From Gammaproteobacteria bacterium (GTDB taxonomy: Bacteria; Pseudomonadota; Gammaproteobacteria; SZUA-229): a stretch of DNA of 5,764 nucleotides. Made by a program: the position numbers and the translations under genes. Shown here one piece after another: positions 1 through 4,588 of the stretch (the stretch's first letter is position 1; every line of letters begins with the position of its first letter). The notes beneath the pieces are model-generated. The model searched no databases, was not told the DNA's origin, and saw nothing but the letters and a program-made list of their open reading frames with translations. Where the stretch lies: contig WTCC01000306.1 of assembly GCA_013138755.1 (NCBI GenBank), positions 1-5,764 of the forward strand. The letters run 5' to 3'.

Positions 1-482
1 AATGACTTAGTATGGCCCGCATTATCATACAACTCGGAAACGGCTGATGCATCTGGTGCTATACCGCGCAATATGTCCAGTGCATGACGCGACTGCCTGG
101 AAACCAGTTCAACGATACTACCGTTAACACGATTTTTCTCACGACACTCTTCGGCCACATTGACCAGTTCGTTCCATAACTCTGTGAGTTGCCTGTTATC
201 ATTAAATTGATAACGCCTGTTTTGCTGGCTTTCATCGGCTTCGGCATCCGCATTAGCGCTATCAAAAGAAGCAAGTAATTTTTCTCGCTGCCTGCTAACC
301 ACTTCAAGCTGTAGTATTTTTTCCTGTTTATCTTGCACTACTTCTTCAAGAGTCGCTGAATTATGCTCCGCGAGCGCTTCGTACTCCAGCTCTAATGATT
401 TCAAAAGAAGATGAACACATTCAACTTCCGTTTGAAGTATCTGTTTTATTTCCTGTTGTTGATTATTTGCCGACATAACCAT
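1..482 (-). CDS. flgN: FlgN flagellar export chaperone, C-terminal tip cut by window edge
   Basis: FlgN is the cytoplasmic type III export chaperone for the hook-filament junction proteins FlgK and FlgL. The frame is open from 482 to base 1 and gives 160 residues without a stop. The family is usually about 140-160 residues, so only a short C-terminal tail should be missing. The protein is charged and helical: residues 8-70 look like one long amphipathic helix, followed by an acidic, Gln-rich linker (72-92). The C-terminal part carries the family pattern NGxIVELVSRQ (120-130), then HALDILRG (133-140) and a LYDNAG segment (151-156), matching the usual FlgN ending. The start is ATG-GTT-ATG. The first ATG (482) has GGTGA three bases upstream, which suits anti-SD pairing; the second (476) would give a 158-residue fragment. 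It follows flgM on the same strand after about 98 bp that include a tandem repeat. Identification rests on motifs and on the flgM neighbour. Confidence 0.87.
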   Translation of the reverse strand, partial: MVMSANNQQQEIKQILQTEVECVHLLLKSLELEYEALAEHNSATLEEVVQDKQEKILQLEVVSRQREKLLASFDSANADAEADESQQNRRYQFNDNRQLTELWNELVNVAEECREKNRVNGSIVELVSRQSRHALDILRGIAPDASAVSELYDNAGHTKS

Positions 483-496
483 GTTTCACCCGTGCA

Positions 497-552
497 TTTA
501 TTAGCTTGCTTTTATTGGCTTGCTTTTATTAGCTTGCTTTTATTAGTTCGCA
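497..552. repeat. 14-bp tandem repeat, four copies, between flgM and flgN
   Basis: Four head-to-tail copies of tttattagcttgct fill the flgM-flgN spacer at 497-510, 511-524, 525-538 and 539-552. Copies 1 and 3 are identical, copy 2 has one change (a to g), and copy 4 has three changes. On the coding strand the unit reads AGCAAGCTAATAAA. The array ends 14 bp before the first flgN ATG, and its 14-bp period is not a multiple of three. It is non-coding and probably arose by slippage. Any effect on flgN expression is conjecture. Confidence 0.92.
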
Positions 553-580
553 TTGTCAGAAGCATTACTTTACAGTCCTG

Positions 581-892
581 CTAAGATTTCAGAATGCTTT
601 CAAACTGCATCAATTTATCCGCAATTTTTGTTGCATCAACCTCATAAGTACCGTCACTAATAGCCTGCTTAACCTGCTCAACACGCTGCATATCGACTAC
701 TGGCCCAGTGTCAACTGTGTTGCCCAGTTTTCCAAGCTGTGCCGCATTATCAGAAATACTGACCGTATCTGCGGTTGACGACTTACCTGTTTCCGTGTTT
801 GCAGGTTGTTGTTCAATTTGTTGTTTTACCTGACTTTCGTCTGGTGGGACATGCACCCTGGAAGATGATATCCCATTGATATCTATAGACAT
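581..892 (-). CDS. flgM: FlgM anti-sigma-28 factor
   Basis: FlgM binds and holds the flagellar sigma factor FliA (sigma-28) until the hook-basal body is complete, then is secreted through it, releasing late flagellar transcription. The 103 residues fit the family (about 90-110). The N-terminal half is polar and low in complexity, rich in Q, S and T (residues 15-45), as expected of the disordered export part. A DTVSIS segment (42-47) precedes the sigma-binding C-terminal region. That region has the family signature: RVEQVKQAISDGTYEVDATK (70-89), then IADKLMQFES (90-99). The ATG at 892 has a good Shine-Dalgarno, GAGGA, 7 bases upstream. A sigma-28 promoter match lies 41-67 bp upstream, so the gene probably has autogenous late-class expression in addition to any read-through from flgA. 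flgN follows on the same strand. Nothing looks damaged. Confidence 0.95.
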   Translation of the reverse strand: MSIDINGISSSRVHVPPDESQVKQQIEQQPANTETGKSSTADTVSISDNAAQLGKLGNTVDTGPVVDMQRVEQVKQAISDGTYEVDATKIADKLMQFESILKS

Positions 893-932
893 AAATCTAT
901 CCTCAATCGTATTAATTTTTTCATCACATAGT

Positions 933-959
933 ATAACGACAGTACATCTAAAAACTTTA
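933..959 (-). promoter_or_regulatory. Sigma-28 (FliA) promoter of flgM
   Basis: Read on the minus strand, TAAAGTTT (959-952) is a perfect match to the FliA -35 element. An 11-base spacer follows, then GTCGTTAT (940-933), which matches the -10 consensus GCCGATAA at 5 of 8 positions. Spacing is exactly that of the enterobacterial consensus. Transcription would start near 926, giving a leader of about 34 bases that contains the flgM Shine-Dalgarno. flgM is the expected target, since FliA drives its own anti-sigma factor in many gammaproteobacteria. Confidence 0.75.
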
Positions 960-1028
960 ATCTAATTTAGATTATTTTTTATATAGTGCCTGAACGAAAA
1001 TAGCTCGTTGCGAGGCTGATCCAGGTAG

Positions 1029-1099
1029 GTAAGACTGGTATCACAAGATATAGAAGTTTAGTTATTCTAAGTGACTATATCTCGTGGTGCCAGGCTTAC
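1029..1099. repeat. Internal palindrome 1 of the MITE-like element (25-nt arms)
   Basis: The arms 1029-1053 and 1075-1099 are complementary at 21 of 25 positions around a 21-base loop. Two of the four mismatches become G-U pairs in plus-strand RNA. Either strand could form a stable hairpin when transcribed. It is distinct from the adjacent longer palindrome. Confidence 0.85.
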
Positions 1100-1100
1100 G

Positions 1101-1208
1101 TATTAACAAGACGTGTAATAAGGATGCCCTGTATTCAAGATTGTCTGTAGCATCCATGCTACAGACAATCTTGAATACAGGGTATCCTTTTCATGTGTCT
1201 CAGTAATA
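1101..1208. repeat. Internal palindrome 2 of the MITE-like element, near-perfect core
   Basis: The core arms 1120-1153 and 1156-1189 are 34 nt each with a single mismatch (g1126 against the partner of a1184) and a two-base centre (1154-1155). Looser complementarity extends the structure outward to 1101 and 1208; the outer 30 bp of each arm match at 21 of 30. The stem is much longer than a typical intrinsic terminator and no clean U-tract follows on either strand, so termination is possible but not shown. The outer part of the left arm recurs at 4406-4435. Confidence 0.92.
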
Positions 1209-1247
1209 TATGGAGCAACCGCAGTAGTGCTACTTTTCGTTCAGGCG

Positions 1248-1973
1248 CTATATATCGACTTTCACTTCGCCGGACGATGTTATTACACCTTCCAGTTTTT
1301 TTCTGGATTTCATATTCATCACTTTTATGCGTTCACCAACAGCACCATTGGCTAATGCTTTACCTTCCATACGCACCATCATTCGTCCTGACTGTGCCAT
1401 AATGGTTATCTGTTGTCCACGACGAATAAGCTGTGGATTTTTTAACATAGCTGGCGTTAATACCGCGCCAGCCAGAATCCGCCTTTTTAGTTTCTTGCCT
1501 GTCCCCTGTTTCAACTCTTCAAAAAATCCGTAATGCAATTTAGCCAGATCAATTTTTTTCAGCTTAATGTCTGATTCAGTCAATACCGTTCCTTTTTGTA
1601 ATTGATGTGACGCTACCAGTACATTCTTAAAAACACTAATGGTAACCGACACATGTAACGACCAGGGTTTAGTTCCATTACATTTAACCCCGATCGTTGT
1701 TTTTCCCAGATCCCGGCTGCCATCAGGCAGGAATGCCTGCAGAGGTTTATTACACTGTTTAAGCTTCAATCTTGAATCCAGTGTACCTATTTTAATTTTT
1801 GCCTGTTTATTTTGCTGCGATATCACATGTAAACGAACAAAATCCTGTGCTGCCTGGTAAATACTTTTATGGCTCTGATAAGTTCCTGCCACAGCAGTAG
1901 ACATGGTGAAACACGTAGCCAGGCAGAAACACATATAACGCACAAATTTATTTAGTTGATATCGTTTAATCAT
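1248..1973 (-). CDS. flgA: FlgA, flagellar basal body P-ring assembly chaperone
   Basis: FlgA is a periplasmic chaperone that helps FlgI assemble into the P ring around the flagellar rod. The 241 residues begin with a Sec signal: a basic n-region (MIKRYQLNKFVR), a hydrophobic core (13-26) and a likely cleavage after AVAG (30). The mature part has the two conserved cysteines (C74 in LKLKQC, C98 in GVKC) followed by PWSLHV (103-108). A SAF-like domain follows (about 118-180; LQKGTVLTESDI at 125-136, AGAVLTPAML at 168-177). The C-terminal beta domain has GKALANGAVGERIKV (204-218) and ends in SGEVKVDI. I chose ATG 1973 because it starts directly at the signal peptide. The frame stays open to an ATG at 2081, but that extension is the translation of a CACGAAG repeat. 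No strong Shine-Dalgarno is visible. The stop TAG lies inside the terminal repeat of the adjacent MITE-like element. A perfect TATAAT at 2152-2147 could give the gene its own promoter. Confidence 0.92.
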   Translation of the reverse strand: MIKRYQLNKFVRYMCFCLATCFTMSTAVAGTYQSHKSIYQAAQDFVRLHVISQQNKQAKIKIGTLDSRLKLKQCNKPLQAFLPDGSRDLGKTTIGVKCNGTKPWSLHVSVTISVFKNVLVASHQLQKGTVLTESDIKLKKIDLAKLHYGFFEELKQGTGKKLKRRILAGAVLTPAMLKNPQLIRRGQQITIMAQSGRMMVRMEGKALANGAVGERIKVMNMKSRKKLEGVITSSGEVKVDI

Positions 1974-2015
1974 AAAAATATTGTAACTACTCAGCCTCAT
2001 CAAAAAAAGAACACA

Positions 2016-2145
2016 TTCACCACGAAGCACACGAAGATCACGACGTTTTAAAGCATGCCGGGCAAAGTACACCTGAATCATTTTTAATAGTGTTTTATCA
2101 TTAGCTATGATTTTTCTTCGTGTACTTCGTGCTCTTCGTGGTGAA
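2016..2145. repeat. Inverted pair of CACGAAG-type repeats upstream of flgA
   Basis: Copy 1 (about 2016-2045) contains three units of a 9-base period: cacgaagca, cacgaagat, then the degenerate cacgacgtt. Copy 2 (about 2116-2145), read on the minus strand, has TTCACCACGAAGAGCACGAA followed by a further GTACACGAAG. The arms face each other across about 70 bp and could pair. Repeats of this CACGAAG type are, to my knowledge, dispersed in many proteobacterial genomes, usually between genes. Copy 1 lies inside the spurious N-terminal extension of the flgA frame. Confidence 0.85.
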
Positions 2146-2146
2146 A

Positions 2147-2152
2147 ATTATA
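2147..2152 (-). promoter_or_regulatory. Possible -10 box of a flgA promoter
   Basis: On the minus strand this is a perfect TATAAT in a T-rich context. The hexamer 17 bases upstream (TAATGT) is a poor -35, so only the -10 supports the call. In such AT-rich sequence it may be chance. A transcript from here would have a leader of about 170 bases containing both CACGAAG repeats. Confidence 0.25.
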
Positions 2153-2185
2153 AAAAATTAATCAGATACACATTAAATAACAACG

Positions 2186-3205
2186 TTAGCTTTTTCTTAT
2201 CCAGCCACCTGGCAAACCAAATTCGTCATCTGCCCGGCGTACAAACAATTTTGCATCAGCCTGACTGGCAAAGCCGTCGATAATTAATCGGTATATACGT
2301 CGTCCATTGACGTTTGCTTCCTGAATCAATGGCAACAGGCCAGCTGCATATAACGGTTCTAGCGATTTATCTGCCTTGTTTTTATTTGTAAAAGAAGCAA
2401 GATTTGCCACCCATCCAGTTGTTGAAATTGCAGTTACAGCAGAAGTTTTCTCATCTATAGTTAAATTTTTATAACCTGCCTTATTGGCACTTATAACTTT
2501 AAGCTTATCTTTTGCAATTTTCAGTTCATTTTTTAAAGCCAGTATTTCATCTTCCATGATGTCAATATTGTCATTCATTGATGTCTGCTGAAATTGTTCA
2601 TTGACGAATGATTTACTTACAGCGGGCTTATCAAATTTCATTCCTGGTACTGTATTACCTTTAATAAGTTCGAGTTCCTGTTTTACCGCTTTTAATGCTT
2701 TTTTGATACTTCTAAATTCGGGTGATATTTCATTATCATAAGAATCAATACTGTCCAACACGTCATCATCAAGTGAATTTAGTGAAACTTCAAGTTGATC
2801 TGTTCGAGCATCAAGCCTGAACAGAAAAAACGTAATCACCAGAGCAACAAATAAAATAAGAGATAATTGAATCCATGTGGTTTTATTTTTATTTATGCCT
2901 GTTGCTACTGTATCTCTATCACGTACATCTCTACCATGGTTTTGCATACGGTTTGGTATAATCGCTGCTGATAAATCAGGCTGTTTTTTTTCATTGTTTA
3001 CCCCCGCACTTTGCTGCATGGCCGGTGTCTGGTTACTTTTATCTGAGCGTAAATCAATTAAGTTACCTCGCCTTTGTAAGTCAGCATAAGCGGGACCATC
3101 ATCCTGTATTTGAGATAACACACTACTTATGTTTTTGTTGTCTGCTGTAGTATTTTGCTTATGCGCAGCAGCTATGTCCGAATAATTTGTTTGTTGTGTA
3201 ATCAT
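2186..3205 (-). CDS. Single-pass membrane protein with periplasmic SPOR domain
   Basis: SPOR domains bind peptidoglycan glycan strands that lack stem peptides. The 339 residues divide into a long polar, Q/N/D-rich cytoplasmic region (1-108), one transmembrane helix (about 111-129, WIQLSLILFVALVITFFLF), an acidic stretch (134-160), two likely coiled-coil segments (about 165-182 and 214-240), and a C-terminal SPOR domain (about 263-337). The SPOR domain shows GWVANLASFTNKNKADK (264-280), a LYAAGLLPLI strand-helix, GRRIYRLIIDGFASQADAKL (301-320) and the closing GGWIRK. Topology should be type II, with SPOR in the periplasm. The ATG at 3205 shares one base with the stop of the upstream GGDEF gene (TAATG) and has AGGA 8 bases upstream, so the two are probably translationally coupled. 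flgA follows 212 bp downstream. I do not recognise the N-terminal region and no gene name is justified; a link to the flagellum is inferred from context only. Confidence 0.85.
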   Translation of the reverse strand: MITQQTNYSDIAAAHKQNTTADNKNISSVLSQIQDDGPAYADLQRRGNLIDLRSDKSNQTPAMQQSAGVNNEKKQPDLSAAIIPNRMQNHGRDVRDRDTVATGINKNKTTWIQLSLILFVALVITFFLFRLDARTDQLEVSLNSLDDDVLDSIDSYDNEISPEFRSIKKALKAVKQELELIKGNTVPGMKFDKPAVSKSFVNEQFQQTSMNDNIDIMEDEILALKNELKIAKDKLKVISANKAGYKNLTIDEKTSAVTAISTTGWVANLASFTNKNKADKSLEPLYAAGLLPLIQEANVNGRRIYRLIIDGFASQADAKLFVRRADDEFGLPGGWIRKS

Positions 3206-4143
3206 TAGACTTGTCCTGTGTGTACACCATCGGTAAATGAATCAGCATATATACGATCTTTACCCAGGATTTTTGCATGAAATATAGCTTTATCAACTCT
3301 GTCTATCAGCTTGTCCGCAGTGTCGCCATGGGTAACGGTAACCACACCTACACTTAAGGTAAATGAAATAACCTTATCTTCATATTCACATGTCCTGGCT
3401 AATACAAAATCTTTTATTCTTCCAGCCGCAATCCTGGCTTCAGCCTTATCCGTATTAGGCAGGAAGACAAGAAACTTATCACCTGCATTGCGAAAAACGA
3501 CATCACTACTACGCGCTTTTTCACCTATTCGACCAGCGACTTCATGAAGTATTGCATCACCAGCTTGACGACCATATTTAGTATTAATATTTTCAAAATC
3601 ATCAAGATCTAACATTAATAAGGAAAAAGGATTTTTATAACGGTGCGACCGCTTAATTTCAAGATCAACGACATCGTGGTAATAACTTCCATTTCTTAAA
3701 CCCGTTAGTTCATCACGCAACGCGAATCGAACAGCTTGCTGGTAACGTAAAGCGTTACGTAAAGGCAAGGTCAAACCTGCCAGCATCGTTTCAATGATGT
3801 CCAGCTCGTTATCTAAAAGTTTAGTGTCACGTGTTATACGTATCCTGCCCAGGGACAGCCCTTCATATTTCAGGGTACATTCAAAATGATGTCTGCCAGT
3901 AGAACCGTTTACCAGAGAGGTTTCCGTTGATTTATTTTCGTACTCGATACTATCGCACGGGACTGTCGCTCTAAGCTCATTTATAAAGGTGTTGAATAAC
4001 TGATAAAAGTCGAGATATTCATGTAAACGGCTAATAAATTCATTAAAGCTATCATCATCTAAAAGCCCTGATACCCGATACCCGCTGCCCTGTTTTTCGT
4101 GTTTTAGACTGGCATCCTGTAATCTTATGCTGGTTTCAGCCAT
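3205..4143 (-). CDS. GAF-like/GGDEF protein with degenerate active site and intact I-site
   Basis: GGDEF domains make cyclic di-GMP from two GTP, or bind it when degenerate. The 312 residues have an N-terminal sensor-like region (about 35-135) that resembles a GAF domain, with a LGRIRITRDTKLL strand and a helix (112-137) leading to the catalytic domain. The GGDEF domain (about 141-302) has DELTGLRN (144-151), the metal-binding segment LDLDDF (178-183) and SVGVVTV (264-270), and ends AIFHAKILGKDRIY. The signature loop is AGDKF (220-224): the first Gly is Ala and the key Glu is Lys. In addition, the usual FKxIND reads FENINT (183-188). The inhibitory I-site RSSD (211-214) is intact at the correct five-residue distance. 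Catalysis is therefore doubtful and a c-di-GMP-binding role is plausible. The ATG at 4143 has GAGG 8 bases upstream. A sigma-54 promoter match lies 39-54 bp upstream, and the SPOR gene overlaps the stop. Confidence 0.9.
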   Translation of the reverse strand: MAETSIRLQDASLKHEKQGSGYRVSGLLDDDSFNEFISRLHEYLDFYQLFNTFINELRATVPCDSIEYENKSTETSLVNGSTGRHHFECTLKYEGLSLGRIRITRDTKLLDNELDIIETMLAGLTLPLRNALRYQQAVRFALRDELTGLRNGSYYHDVVDLEIKRSHRYKNPFSLLMLDLDDFENINTKYGRQAGDAILHEVAGRIGEKARSSDVVFRNAGDKFLVFLPNTDKAEARIAAGRIKDFVLARTCEYEDKVISFTLSVGVVTVTHGDTADKLIDRVDKAIFHAKILGKDRIYADSFTDGVHTGQV

Positions 4144-4158
4144 CTTAATTGCCTCTGT

Positions 4159-4174
4159 TTTGTAATCTTACAAA
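4159..4174. repeat. Inverted repeat TTTGTAA-TC-TTACAAA upstream of the GGDEF gene
   Basis: The 7-base arms 4159-4165 and 4168-4174 are perfectly complementary around a two-base centre. The site sits 16-31 bp before the GGDEF start codon and spans the start predicted from the sigma-54 site (about 4171). It could be an operator or a 5'-leader hairpin. The sequence does not say which. Confidence 0.55.
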
Positions 4175-4181
4175 TTTACAA

Positions 4182-4197
4182 AGCAACAACTGTGCCA
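4182..4197 (-). promoter_or_regulatory. Sigma-54 (RpoN) -24/-12 promoter of the GGDEF-SPOR operon
   Basis: The minus strand reads TGGCACAGTTGTTGCT, against the RpoN consensus TGGCACG-N4-TTGCW. The -24 GG and -12 GC are exactly 10 bases apart, as required, and only one consensus base (G to A) differs. Transcription should start near 4171, leaving a leader of about 28 bases with a good Shine-Dalgarno. RpoN with a FleQ/FlrC-type activator drives many flagellar genes in polar flagellates, which agrees with the flagellar neighbourhood. I did not identify an activator-binding site. Confidence 0.8.
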
Positions 4198-4327
4198 AAA
4201 TATATTTCTTAGCAATAACAAAGACTTACAAGTAACTTACCAACGATGGCAAAATATTGTCACCGATTAAGCAAGCTGTTTAGATAAATCACAGGATGAA
4301 AGACAGATTATTGACGAAAATAAACTA

Positions 4328-4347
4328 CCCCACAGTAAACTACGGGG
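4328..4347 (-). terminator. Terminator-like hairpin between the RND gene and the GGDEF operon
   Basis: On the minus strand CCCCGTAG and CTGTGGGG form an 8-pair stem (two G-U pairs) around a TTTA loop. The following bases, TAGTTTATTTTC, are T-rich but not a clean T-tract. On the plus strand the stem has two mismatches, so it fits the minus-strand direction better. It would end transcription from the RND gene about 240 bp after its stop and before the sigma-54 promoter. Confidence 0.45.
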
Positions 4348-4367
4348 GATCAAACTCTTAGAGATTG

Positions 4368-4435
4368 GTGTAAAAAGATGAGAAATTAGTTTTCATCAAC
4401 TGTTTAGGGTATCCTTTTTACACGTCTTGTTAATA
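4368..4435. repeat. Second copy of a repeat found in the MITE-like element
   Basis: Bases 4406-4435 match the reverse complement of 1101-1130 at 28 of 30 positions. The match stops sharply at both ends. Within this copy, 4368-4379 (GTGTAAAAAGAT) is the inverted partner of 4411-4423, so this copy also lies in a palindrome, with a different 31-base centre. No terminal inverted repeats like those at 980 and 1254 are visible nearby. It may be a degraded relative or an independent member of the same palindromic family. Confidence 0.7.
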
Positions 4436-4521
4436 TATATCACCCTTTGCTACTTACACTATGTCTGAAAAACAATATAAAACGTCGATTAAGTAACGCG
4501 GATTATAACCATAAGTGCGCC

Positions 4522-4538
4522 AGGCATAATTTATGCCT
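4522..4538. repeat. Short perfect hairpin downstream of the RND gene
   Basis: The arms AGGCATAA and TTATGCCT are complementary around a single T. Flanking GCGCC and GCGCC-like bases could extend the stem with a bulge. It lies 51-67 bp after the RND stop codon. No T-run follows on the minus strand, so it may be an mRNA 3'-end stabiliser or a weak terminator rather than a classical one. Confidence 0.5.
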
Positions 4539-4588
4539 TCAGCGCCATTTAATTATAAGACACAGCGGTAACGATTACAGCCTACTTG

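Larger units (their letters stand above)
980..1254. mobile_element. MITE-like non-coding element with terminal inverted repeats
   Basis: Both ends carry the same inverted sequence. The left end reads TATATAGTGCCTGAACGAAA inward from 980. The right end, read inward on the minus strand from 1254, is TATATAGCGCCTGAACGAAA. Similarity goes on through a shared TAGC (with a one-base indel) and weaker matches to about 40 bases. No transposase or meaningful ORF fits in the 275 bp. The interior holds two large imperfect palindromes (1029-1099 and 1101-1208). Short length, terminal inverted repeats, internal palindromes and TA-rich borders are hallmarks of a miniature inverted-repeat transposable element. 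The borders would allow a TA or TATA target duplication, as for IS630/mariner-type elements, but the ends are themselves TA-rich, so the exact junction and family are unproven. It lies between flgA and the flgM promoter and fills nearly all of that gene-free stretch. Confidence 0.8.

Noticed and set aside
59..307. Minus-strand open frame of 82 codons
   Set aside because: It lies wholly inside flgN in another frame; the flgN frame is longer and has family motifs.
559..602. Possible stem between gaagcatt and aatgctttc around the flgM stop
   Set aside because: Arms are short, the loop is about 27 bases and no T-tract follows; too weak to call a terminator.
980..1254. CRISPR array or tRNA-like structure in the palindromic region
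   Set aside because: There are no regularly spaced direct repeats and no cloverleaf or CCA end; the repeats are inverted and bounded by terminal inverted repeats.
1193..1402. Plus-strand open frame of 69 codons at the element/flgA boundary
   Set aside because: It overlaps flgA antisense and the element's terminal repeat, and has no recognisable domain; it is a shadow frame.
1639..1860. Plus-strand open frame opposite flgA (also those at 1327-1533, 2877-3089 and 3311-3547)
   Set aside because: All are antisense to well-supported genes and their translations show no domain or plausible start context.
3742..3765. Palindrome-like GTAACG...CGTTACGTAAAG inside the GGDEF gene
   Set aside because: It encodes the ordinary helix residues leading into the GGDEF domain; the arms are only about 6 bases, so chance is a sufficient explanation.
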